Shown piece by piece: positions 1 through 8,939 of a DNA stretch of 64,000 nucleotides. Every line of letters starts with the position of its first letter. Position 1 is the first letter of the stretch. Both the position numbers and the translations under genes were made by a program. The notes under the pieces are model-generated. The model did no database searches. It was given only the letters and a program-made list of their open reading frames with translations, and had not been told where the DNA came from. Source of the stretch: Porphyra umbilicalis (taxonomy: Eukaryota; Rhodophyta; Bangiophyceae; Bangiales; Bangiaceae); NCBI GenBank assembly GCA_002049455.2, contig KV918774.1, forward strand, positions 1 through 64,000. Direction: 5' to 3'.

Positions 1-340
1 CTACTCGAGTTGAGAGCCCCCCTCGTCCCGCTGTGCGCAGGGCGCCCCCCTGCGCATTTCCACCCCCCTCGCCGTTGCCCCTACCAGGGCGCGGCGGCTA
101 TGGCTTCCTCGCGGTCAACGGCAGTGGCGCCGACCGAGGAGTTGGCTTCCTCAAGTGCGGGACGCGCCACGCCGGCGCCGAGTGGGACGCCGGCGTCGGC
201 TACGGCCCAGTCGGGCAGCCCTGCGGCGGGGTCCCCGCGGGTGGGCGGGGCGTCGGGCAGTATCTGCGCCCCCAGGGCCAAGGGCTCGACGGCGGCCACC
301 CCGCGGGCTGGCGGGGCGGCGGCGTCTGCACCTGCGACGC

Positions 341-701
341 CGACAGGCGCCACCAAGTCAATTGGAGCGGCCATGGCGGCGTCCCAGGGCAACGCAGCCC
401 GCCGGTCGCGCCAGGCCAACGGCGCGCCCCCGAGCCGGGAGTCCTCGGCGGCGGGAAGTGGCGGCAACGGTTGGCGGGGCGGGGGCGGCGGCGATGGGCG
501 GGGGGGGGAAGGCGGGCCGCGGCGACGGTCGGCGGTGGCCGCGCGGGCGGCGGCAACGGTTGGCGGGGGTGGCGGCGATGGGCGACAGGCGCCACCAAGT
601 CAATTGGAGCGGCCATGGCGGCGTCCCAGGGCAACGCAGCCCGCCGGTCGCGCCAGGCCAACGGCGCGCCCCCGAGCCGGGAGTCCTCGGCGGCGGGAAG
701 T
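341..701. repeat. 119-bp direct repeat (341-459 and 583-701)
   Basis: Positions 341-459 and 583-701 are identical or nearly so by eye, offset by 242 bp. The offset is not a multiple of three, so the same peptide appears in two different frames. The 123 bp between the copies is a piece of the minisatellite at 26.3-29.5 kb. Confidence 0.85.
460..582 (-). repeat. Two captured units of the Harbinger minisatellite
   Basis: The segment has the reverse complement of the 26.3-29.5 kb minisatellite unit: the CAACGGTTGGCGGGG core, GGCGGCGATGGGCG and GCGACGGTCGGCGGTGG in the same order, about 1.6 units long. The order of variants matches the array around 29,115-29,180 best. It lies exactly between the two copies of the 119-bp direct repeat. 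Confidence 0.7.
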
Positions 702-1796
702 CAACCGACTCAACCGCCGACGCCCCCCCGCCGGTCCAAGTCGACGGCGGGGTCGGCGTCGGCCTCCCGCGCGTCGAGTGCGGCGACGTGGTCGGCAGGC
801 GAGGACGCGGCCGGGCCTCGCACGGCGGCAGCGCGCGTGCCGCTGCCGCCAGAAAGCCGGGCACTCCCCCGGCGGCTGAGGCGGCGCCGGGCGAGGCGGG
901 GGATGACCCCATGGAGCAGGAGTCCCCCCGCCTGTGCCTAGATGGGGGCGCCTCCCGGCAGTGGAGGCGGCGGGGCTTGCGCAGCCGGGGGCGTTGATCC
1001 AGTGGACGCCTCCGGCAGCCCCCAGTCAGATGGGGAAATGCCGCTTGTGGACGCGCTACTCCGCGATCCCGCTGCCCAAGCAGGGCCCGGCTTCGCAGCG
1101 CTGGCTGTCGCGAAAACCCGTGCAGGACGAACTGCCTGCCGGGGTGGCGACGGACCTCCCCGCCCTACAAGAGGCGGGGACGCGCCGTGGGTGGAGCGCG
1201 TGGCCGTGCGCATGTCCAACGTCACGGACGGGGCCACCGCCGACGACGTGCCATCCGTCGTGGCGTGGGAGTGCGCGTGCTCCTCCCCCCCGTATTTGGG
1301 GGAGGGGGATCCCCACTTCCACCATCAGGACGCCCGCACCGAGCGCCGGGTGCGGGAGGCGTCGGGCATCCTCGTGCGGGCCTCTCAAGTCGACAGCACC
1401 CTGGTCCACACCTCGGCGCGGCGGGCATACAACGTCCCGACGCTGTCCTGGTGGTTGGCCATGGAGGTGCCCTGCGGGTTCCCGGCCCAGATGCCGCGCA
1501 GAGTGGCCTACTTTGGCACTGCGCTCCGCCGGGGGGAGTCTACCCCGGCGGCGGCCATCCTAGCCATCCAGTGGGTGCTGGAGGCGGTACGGGAGTGGTA
1601 TGCCTCTGCCCGCACTAAAGGGTACCTCTTGCATCTGCCAGCCGCCGTCGTGGGGCGTCTGGTGGGGCTGCGCCTCGCCAACGTGGCGGAGGGGGCAGGC
1701 CCGGACGCGCATGCGTACCTCAGCGAGTTGCTGGACCTCCACCACTCCTTGGACTGAGAGGCGGCCGGGCTCTATCTAGCCCGCCGAGTTGGCGGG

Positions 1797-2102
1797 TGTG
1801 AAGGTCGAATATCCAACTACGCCACAAGACCGGTGTGACTGGTCCTGGGGAGTTGCCAAATCCAATTCAACACTCCCCCCAACTCCACAGCGACCAGAAA
1901 CCATTCCTCGATCGACTCGAAATTGCCAACCTGCAATTTACAACCCGGCCCCGAAACCCTGAGGCAAGCCGCGGGATCCGAACCTGCGACATCTGTGAAT
2001 CTAACTGCGCATGCTGGGCCCATAACCTGTGAAGGTCGAAAAACCAACTACGCCACAGACCGGTGTGACTGGTCGTGGGGAGTTGCCGAATCCAACTCAA
2101 CA
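1797..2102 (-). mobile_element. TRIM (miniature LTR retrotransposon), 306 bp
   Basis: Two short LTRs, 1797-1872 (76 bp) and 2028-2102 (75 bp), differ by about five substitutions and one indel. Both read TGTGAAGGTCG...TCAACA on the plus strand. The 140-bp interior starts with a polypurine tract (complement of CTCCCCCCAACTCCAC at 1873-1888) and ends with a primer-binding site at 2013-2027, so the element points to the minus strand. A perfect 5-bp TSD, GCGGG, flanks it (1792-1796 and 2103-2107). It has no coding capacity. Its termini, PBS and PPT resemble those of the copia at 14937-25842, which suggests trans-mobilisation by that family. Confidence 0.9.
2013..2027 (-). promoter_or_regulatory. 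TRIM primer-binding site (half-tRNA iMet type)
   Basis: The plus strand reads GCTGGGCCCATAACC, the anticodon-arm sequence of eukaryotic initiator tRNA-Met. The element's sense strand is therefore complementary to the middle of that tRNA and not to its 3' end. The site abuts the LTR that starts at 2028. Drosophila copia is known to be primed this way by a tRNA fragment. Confidence 0.85.
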
Positions 2103-2917
2103 GCGGGGAGGAGGGCGAGGCGCCTCGGGCGTTTGTCCACTGTGACAAACGCCTGGTGGCCGGGCGCATAGGTCTCCGTGAGGGCCTGGGTGACCTGGCC
2201 TACCCCCACTCTGTGGGGGTAACGGCGACGTCGGCCCAGCCCGACTCAGGTTGGGGTGCGCCGGGGGCAAGTGCCCCCCAGCAGCGCAAGCACACCCGAG
2301 GTACTGCCGAGCGCCCCCCTACTCGTGGGGGTGCTGTCCGGCGGACTACCCGGGCGGGGGCGTGCCCCGTAGGGTGGTCGGGCCGTCCGAGGTTTGCCCC
2401 GCCGGGGGTCCCGTACTACCCGGCCCTTGGGGCGGGGCAGAGCCTCAGCTGGGGGTACGTCACCCCGCGGTGCGCCCACGCCTTGGCGACCACCTACCCA
2501 GGCTTGGCGGGGGCGCTTAGGGCTGCCCATGGGGAGGCGATTGTTGCCTGCCTGGTGGGCATCCTGGCGTGGGTTACCTGGGGGGCGGGGGCCGTACTGC
2601 GGGAGTCCTCATCCCCCCGGACTGCCTCAGCCGAGCAGTTTTTGGTGGACACCACCCCAGAGGCCATCGGGTACCAGATGGCCTCCCGCTTGGAGGGGCA
2701 CGGCCGGCGGGTGGCGGCTGGGCCCGCGGGGGCTTTGGCGGGCGGGGGCTCCAGTCGGGCCCCGTACGCCGGGGAACCTGCTGGCTCGGCCGCTCCTTAC
2801 CCTGGCGGCGGCTACCCCTCCTCCGCTGGGGGGTACGCCGCGGCGGGGGCGGCACTGAGTAGGGCGCCGCGCTTGTCGTGGGGGCCGGGCCCCTCCGACC
2901 GGGGGTCGGCCCAGGAG

Positions 2918-3717
2918 CAGGGCCTGAGGTGGATAAAGTAGAGCCAGACATATCCGCACATTATACTCGTAATCATCCATAATCCATGCCGCAGCCGCGT
3001 ATCCATGTCGTACTCTGTTTATTTACCGCCGGATATACTGAGCCTGAATGACTCTCCAACGGCCGGAAGTCATATGATCTGAATCAAATTTCCACCTTGC
3101 CTGATCCGGCTCACATACTCTGCGCCGCAGTGCTGGCGCGTGGGGACGCCTCCCCACCCTGTTCACCTGCCATCATCTGGCAGTGCCCAGCGGCGATCTT
3201 GCCAAAAAATTCTCGAACGGTTCTGTCCCGTTTCTGAAACCGCTAGCCTTGTTGTCAACGGCCCGCGCGAGATTCCGAACGGGCACCTTCGGGTGAGCAC
3301 ACGAGAGTTCCAACGATCACTTCTGACAAGGACCGCTGCACCATCCAAATCAATTCCAACAACCAAATGGTACTTGACGGCGGTTCACGGAGACAAACGC
3401 TTGTGAAGAGACACGCGTATTTGAATCACATGTCAGACTGTACCTGGAGAGATGTCTCCTTTCATTTCATTTCGTTTCAATTTTATTCTTCATCCAGATC
3501 CATCATCCAAGAGAATATATTCAGTTTGTCGATGCCAACAATATCCAAAATCGTACCAATTGAATATCCGACTATAATATTGATCCTGACCTTGTCCGTC
3601 CCAGCAAGATCTGATTTTGCATATATGACCTCGTCAAATACTCAATCCATAGTGCATGTGAGGGGATGCGGATTATATCCTAATGCAACCAAAAAGTGCC
3701 TGATTCCAAAGCCCCTG
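2918..3717. mobile_element. Non-autonomous hAT element 1 (800 bp)
   Basis: An 8-bp TSD, CCCAGGAG, flanks the element at 2910-2917 and 3718-3725. Its ends begin CAGGGCCTGAGG on the left and, inverted, CAGGGGCTTTGG on the right, fitting hAT-type CAGGG termini. The body is more AT-rich than its surroundings and has GGATATAATCCG-like motifs. It encodes no recognisable transposase. Removing it restores the reading frame of the plus-strand ORF. Confidence 0.85.
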
Positions 3718-3943
3718 CCCAGGAGTACCCGGGGGACCACTCGGGATACGACCAGTTCGGTGGGTACGTCCGTGACGACCGCCCGCACTTGCCGGGTAGG
3801 GAGTAGGTACCCTGGTTCGAGTGCGGCGCCGGGGCGCTGAGTTACGGGTAGCCCGGCCCCTACCATACTTGTCCCTAGTTGGGTTGGATCAATTGTCGGG
3901 GGTGTGTGCGAGGGGTACCCCGTACTGGGGGATTTTAGTTGTA

Positions 3944-6103
3944 TTATACCCTTCTTCTCATCGTGAGCCGGTGCTGCGCAAAGTGCTGGCGGACTTTCTC
4001 AGCCGGGAGGTCCTCCACATAGTGCCAGAAGTCCTCCCGGGGTCCATACCCGAACCACCTGACCTTGAGCATGAGTCGCTCCCGGTCATCGTACCCCTGT
4101 CCGACAAAGAGGTCGAAGACAGCCTCAATCGGTTTACCGGCCGATGAAAGGAGGGACGGGACCCGCAATGCGGTCAGTGCCCGCGCCCACGCAGGGTCCC
4201 CCTCGGGTTGTTCCGGGGCCCGGGTGGCGTGGTTCCAATTGATGGTACGGATACCATCGTCAATTTCGATGGTAAGCCGACGCCCGTCGGTCTTCAAGAT
4301 CTGGTAGGGTCCCAGTGTCTTGAAGACGAGTTTACCCCCCTGGTTCTCGTGGGACTCAACGAAAACCCAGTCTCCAACTAGGAGGGCTTCGCGGCGAGTC
4401 TGCACGCGCTTGTCGAAGGCTCGTTTGTATCGGGCCTGTGCCTTTTCCATGGTGTCCCGTACTAGGGGGATAAGGGAGTCAAGGCGCTGGAGGAAATTCT
4501 CCTTGGCTCGCCCGGGGGTTACTATCTCCCCGGGGTCGGTACGCGCTGTAAGTCGCTCGAGTGCCACGGGAGTAAGCCGTCGAGGGCTTACGAATGCAAA
4601 AGGGATCTGCCCGGTGCTACTATGCACTTGCGAATTGTAAGCCTTTACTACCAGGCTTGAGTATCGGGACCACGTAACCACGTGGTCACTTACGTAGTGT
4701 CGTAGTTGCTTCACTAAGGTGTTATTAGACCGTTCGACTTGCTCATTAGTTTGTGGGTGATAAGAGGTGGCATAGTCAATGGCAATACCCAGGGTCTTGA
4801 GCACCTGTTTCCAGAGTACGGCCGCGAATTGGGGTCCTTTATCCGATAGAATTGAATCGGGGATCCCATAGCTAGCAACCCACGTGTCGAGGGATGCGCT
4901 GACAACATCCAGAGCCGTGATGTCTCGAAGCATGTCCGCCCGAGTGACCTTAGTAAATCGGTCACAAATAACGAGGATATACTCAAATCCTTCGGGGGTC
5001 CTGGGCAGGGGGCCAAGTAAGTCAATGGCCAGTGCTGCGAAGGGTTCCGTCGCGGGGAACAACCTCATGAACGCTTTACTCTGCGTACCCATGAGCGGGT
5101 TCTTTGCACAGGTGGGGCAAGCTGCCACCCACCCGAACACATCCATCGCCAGCGAGGGCCAGTAGTATTCGTCCCGCAGGGTCTGGTACATGCGCGTCCC
5201 ACCGGGATGCGCAGCCAAGGGGAGGGAGTGCTCCGCCCGTAATACGTCCTTGACTAGGGACTGTGGGACCAGTACCTGCTGGGTCTCCTCGCGGTGTCCG
5301 CGACGGCACAACAACCCGTCTGCAGTCTCGTAAAAGCGCGTGGTCTTGGGGGTGTCAAGTAACTTAAGGACCCCCTGACGGAACTCGTCTGTCGCCTGCT
5401 TCTGGAATAGTTCGCCCAGGGGTATGCGGGCGGTCTCCCTGTTCTCGGGGAGTCGGGAATCGAGTACCGCCCCCGATCGAGTGGTCACCCCGACTGTGGG
5501 GATCTCCTGGGAGATGGGTCCCGTGTCCAGCCCCTCAGTTGGGATGCGGGACAGAGCGTCGGCCACCGCATGTTGGGGGCTGGGCTTGTATTCCACATCA
5601 TATTGGAACTCCGAGAGGAGGATGCGCCAACGATTGAGTCGATTGTTGGTGCAGGCCGTCGTGGTTAGTGTCCACCTCAGTGCCTTGTTGTCACACCGGA
5701 GGAGGAACTTGGTGCCTTCGATGTACGGTCGTAGTAAACCGACCGGCCACACCACACCTAGTCCCTTAATCTCGGTGACGGTGTAGTTCTTCTCCACCGG
5801 CAGTAGGCCCTTACTGAAGTGGCCTACGGGCAGATACTCACCATCGGGTTGCTGCTGTAGTAGGCAGCACCCTAGCTGGTGGTAGCTAGCATCCACATCG
5901 GTGATGTACTGCCCCTCCTTGCGCGGTATCGCGAGGATGGGCGGGTGGCATAGCTGTTCGTGTGGTTTGTCGAACGCGTTCTGTTCCTCCGGGGTAGGGG
6001 GACTCAACCGCTTCAAAAGCTTTACGCTGTTCAAGTTGTTCAGCGGCTTCGCGGTCTTAGCGAAGTCTACCGTGAACCGACGGTAGACATTGCACATACC
6101 CAA
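3944..6103 (-). CDS. pol: Gypsy RNase H, integrase and chromodomain-like tail
   Basis: This 719-codon frame is the 3' half of gypsy pol. The start is arbitrary because it really continues from RT upstream. RNase H spans about residues 60-190, with YITDVDAS, FLLRCDNKALRW and the clade-typical VADALSR. The integrase zinc-binding motif has H292, H299, C329 and C332. The catalytic triad is D361 (AIDLLG), D421 (SDKGPQF) and E457 (NEQVERSN). The C-terminal 60 residues (LKVRWFGYGPREDFWHYVEDL) resemble a chromodomain, which targets chromoviruses to chromatin. The segment itself is open, but upstream RT is broken. Confidence 0.93.
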   Translation of the reverse strand: MGMCNVYRRFTVDFAKTAKPLNNLNSVKLLKRLSPPTPEEQNAFDKPHEQLCHPPILAIPRKEGQYITDVDASYHQLGCCLLQQQPDGEYLPVGHFSKGLLPVEKNYTVTEIKGLGVVWPVGLLRPYIEGTKFLLRCDNKALRWTLTTTACTNNRLNRWRILLSEFQYDVEYKPSPQHAVADALSRIPTEGLDTGPISQEIPTVGVTTRSGAVLDSRLPENRETARIPLGELFQKQATDEFRQGVLKLLDTPKTTRFYETADGLLCRRGHREETQQVLVPQSLVKDVLRAEHSLPLAAHPGGTRMYQTLRDEYYWPSLAMDVFGWVAACPTCAKNPLMGTQSKAFMRLFPATEPFAALAIDLLGPLPRTPEGFEYILVICDRFTKVTRADMLRDITALDVVSASLDTWVASYGIPDSILSDKGPQFAAVLWKQVLKTLGIAIDYATSYHPQTNEQVERSNNTLVKQLRHYVSDHVVTWSRYSSLVVKAYNSQVHSSTGQIPFAFVSPRRLTPVALERLTARTDPGEIVTPGRAKENFLQRLDSLIPLVRDTMEKAQARYKRAFDKRVQTRREALLVGDWVFVESHENQGGKLVFKTLGPYQILKTDGRRLTIEIDDGIRTINWNHATRAPEQPEGDPAWARALTALRVPSLLSSAGKPIEAVFDLFVGQGYDDRERLMLKVRWFGYGPREDFWHYVEDLPAEKVRQHFAQHRLTMRRRV

Positions 6104-6600
6104 GAAACTCCTTAGTTGGGTTTGGGTCTCGGGGAAGCTGGCCTTCTTGATGGCTTTGAGGTTCTTCTCATCACACTCAAGCGTCCTGGCCGCACTACAT
6201 GCCCAAGGTTCTCCACCCTGTTAGTAATGAGGTGGCACTTCTGGGCCTTGAGGGTGACCCCGTGCTTCCCGAGTAAGGTAAGCACCGTGTCCTAGTGGGA
6301 CAGGTGCAACAAGGCATCGGCGAAGAAAATGATGAGGTCGTCTCAGTAGACGAGCACATTTTGCCACTTGACTCCGGATAGGATCATGTCAAAACCCCGC
6401 TGGAAAGTGGCAGGGGCATTGTACAGACCAAACGGAAGACGCGTACACTGGTACGTCCCACAGTGGCAAGTGAATGCCGTCTTCGGCTTATCCTCCTCGG
6501 ATAGGGAGATCTGCCAGTACCCCGCGTTGCAGTTCAACGTGGAGAAGAACTGTGCATCCCCTGAGGAGTCGAGGCAGTCGTCAATCCGGGGTACTGTATA
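6104..6600 (-). pseudogene. pol: Gypsy reverse transcriptase, broken middle and end
   Basis: The conserved RT blocks YTVPRIDDCLD, AGYWQISL, FTCHCGTYQ and LPFGLYNAPATFQ are present. The catalytic YxDD box is interrupted: Tyr is followed by TGA (6343-6345) and then Asp-Asp. Further damage includes a TAG near 6295 (after LLHLSH) and a single-base deletion around 6173-6178, after which the reading passes into the frame of the integrase ORF. The TAG at 6601-6603 separates this block from the RT N-terminus. Three nonsense codons and a frameshift make the RT non-functional. Confidence 0.85.
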
Positions 6601-7596
6601 CTAGTCGCGTACAGTGCGCTCGTTCAACTTCCGATAGTCGATGCAGGACCGGGGACTCCCGTCGGTCTTCGGGATGAGTACCACCGGGCTAGCCCATTCA
6701 CTCTGGCTGGGCTCTATAACTTCGAGCTTGAGAATCCGGTCGACTTGGGCCTTGATGAGTTCCCTAGTTCGGGGACCCATCCGGTAGGGGTTGAGCCGGA
6801 CGGGCTTGGACCCCGGCCTCAACTCGGTCCGGTGCTCTGTGGCCTTGATGGAGCCCAAGTGCCCACTCCAGAGGGCTCGGTGCTTCTCCAGTAGGGCGAG
6901 CACTTGAGGCCGCAGCCCCTCGGGCACGTTCGAAGTATGAACTTTGGGCTCCTCCACGGGGTTCGTCGCGTCGGGCGCGGTGGACGGACTGGGGCTGAGT
7001 GCAGCCCAATCCTCTCGGCATATGGCGGCTACCGTACCGGAGTAGGCCGACATATGCCCCATGACCATGCCCTTGGGGAGTCGCTTACTCGTGTTTCCCG
7101 TATGGGATACCTCCACCCACCACGTCTGGTTGGCGGTGCAGTCCATGGTGCCAGTTGAAGTATGCACGCGGCGGCGCTCAAACACTCGATGGCGCTGGGT
7201 GATGACCCCATTCCCTTGGAATGACGTCTGTACTGGGACGTATCCCCGGGACCGCGGGGGTAGAACCACCTCGTGTGCCAGGCGCACCTTGGTGTTCGCC
7301 TCACTAGCGGCACTCGACTGGGGTTGGTCCGCCCAGGCATACGACACCGTCTTACCCCGACAGAGGATGGGGACCCTACATCTGTTTAGTGACCGGATGA
7401 TCCCCTTGGGCCCGCAAATGTTTGGGACATGGACGTCAGTATAGTCGGTCCCTAGGAGTAGAGGGACCGACATGCCACGCACTACCCCACACGTGACTGG
7501 GGTGGAGTAAGTGCCGACGCGCACCGTAAGAGTCACGGTACCCGTGATGGGGAGCAGTCCCCCATTCACGTCAAACAACTGGGTGGTCCCCGCGAC
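6601..7596 (-). CDS. pol: Gypsy protease C-terminus and RT N-terminus
   Basis: Reading leftwards from the H1 insertion, the frame starts VAGTTQLFDVNGGLLPITG and contains VPLLLGTDYTDVHV, the second half of a retropepsin (LLGTD corresponds to the ILG motif). A linker follows, then the RT N-terminal block (IEPSQSEWASPVVLIPKTDG, RSCIDYRKLNERTV), ending at an in-frame TAG at 6601. The apparent ORF start at 7710 is false: its first residues are translated from the H1 end. The protease active site lies about 5 kb away at 12.68 kb because of the two insertions. Confidence 0.88.
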   Translation of the reverse strand, partial: VAGTTQLFDVNGGLLPITGTVTLTVRVGTYSTPVTCGVVRGMSVPLLLGTDYTDVHVPNICGPKGIIRSLNRCRVPILCRGKTVSYAWADQPQSSAASEANTKVRLAHEVVLPPRSRGYVPVQTSFQGNGVITQRHRVFERRRVHTSTGTMDCTANQTWWVEVSHTGNTSKRLPKGMVMGHMSAYSGTVAAICREDWAALSPSPSTAPDATNPVEEPKVHTSNVPEGLRPQVLALLEKHRALWSGHLGSIKATEHRTELRPGSKPVRLNPYRMGPRTRELIKAQVDRILKLEVIEPSQSEWASPVVLIPKTDGSPRSCIDYRKLNERTVRD

Positions 7597-8939
7597 TAAG
7601 AGCATTCCCACCAATGTCGGGCCAACGGTCTGAAACGGTGAAATGAAACCGCTACGTGTGGCCCTGCGAGTGGTCAGCTGCCAACGAGCCAACGCGTTGC
7701 CAACGGGCAATGTAATGGGTGAAACAGAGTGGGCTACCTTTCAAAGATCTGAGCGCCGTTGGCCTCGACGTTGTTGGCCGCACTTCGTGGTTGCCAACGG
7801 GGGACATGTATCAGCGTCGTCTCCAGTATCGAAATGAAGAGGCGTCCGTCGAATACGTGCTGAAGATGTCACGGAAAGCGTGTGAACGGAGCCCAAACCG
7901 CCCAAATCAAGGCAATCTAGCGAGACACGTGGAGGCCATTCGGTACCAATTTGGATCGAATCCGCTCGAGTGTGTGACGTGTGTTGCGGTCGCACCCCCT
8001 CAGGTTGTCGAAGGTGTCGGAGCCTGAGTCATATCGGTCGAACGGTCGCCTGCGGCCACAGTGGCCTGCCGAACTGCGCAAACGGGTGGCCTGAGAGCCG
8101 TGTGCGTGTCCCCCTCGACCGTGTGCGTGCCACCTTAGGCTGACTAGGGCGGTCTCAAGGGCTCTGTCACGCTCCTTCTCCAGACTCTGCTGTCCCGAAA
8201 AGGGCAAGGCTGGGCCAGAATGGGTCTATAAAGGGCAGCGACAGAGATCTGGGCACTCCTGCGTGCGTGTTTGTGCGCTTGTGTTGTTGCCCCGTGCTGT
8301 TGCGGGCACGGCTGCCAGTTGTGAGAGTGAAGCGCTGACAGGCCAGGCAGCAGGCTCAGTGTCGCACCGTGCTTTAGCACGCCTGTGCATGAACGTTGAC
8401 GCTGGTGCCAGCGTGCTCGCTCTGGCGATGTCGTGCGAAATTCTAGAGCGAGCGTGCTGCCCAGGCGTGTGTGATTTCTGACCACAGGCAAAGACTCGAA
8501 GGTCACTCCGGCCCCACCTCCCGCCCCACCGCTGCCGCATCTTAAACCCCACCACTACCCCACGTCCAGCCCCCCACCCCTGCCCCCCTCGAACCCGATC
8601 CCTGCCCCACCTCCGCCCGAGCGCCTTAGAAATCGGCAGAAGGAAAACGCGTTCGCATGCCAACGGCGAGCGCACCCTCCCCCCCACCAGACCTGCGCTG
8701 CCCGCCGATCTGCCCCGCGCGATGGCCCCCGCTGGTAAATCACCATCCCCGCAGTCGCCGGCGCCTCCGCGACAACGTTCTCTGTCGCGACCTTGATTTG
8801 AACGGTTTAGGTGTTGCAGGAATATAGGCCGACAGGGACAGGAACAAGACAAGCGCAGGAAATGATTTGACTGGTGCTCTGCTTGTTTCTGCCAGTACGA
8901 TGCCCATGCAGAGTATGCTAGGCATCTATAGAACAAAAG

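Larger units (their letters stand above)
1..941 (+). other. GC-rich low-complexity region upstream of the antisense ORF
   Basis: All three plus-strand frames are open for long stretches here because the sequence is very GC-rich, so open frames prove little. The frame that becomes the ORF at 942 is closed by a TAG at 939-941. Another frame, ending at 997, runs through with acidic residues near its end, so the true N-terminus of the downstream protein may come from a different frame through an indel. The region holds a 119-bp direct repeat and a piece of foreign minisatellite, listed separately. No domain is recognised. Confidence 0.4.
942..3806 (+). pseudogene. Broken plus-strand ORF of unknown function next to the gypsy 3' side
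   Basis: The first segment runs 942-1754 and stops at a single TGA (1755-1757). The same frame then continues to 1796. Removing the TRIM and one TSD joins it in frame to 2108-2917. Removing the hAT element and one TSD joins that in frame to 3726-3806, ending at TAG 3804-3806. The ancestral product would have been about 580 residues with one nonsense codon. It is rich in Ala, Gly, Pro and Arg; the middle part looks globular (W, Y, H and conserved-looking hydrophobics) and the C-terminal third is Gly/Tyr/Pro-rich. I recognise no family. It ends about 140 bp from the gypsy pol stop on the opposite strand, so it may be an antisense extra ORF inside that element, or an unrelated gene. Confidence 0.55.
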
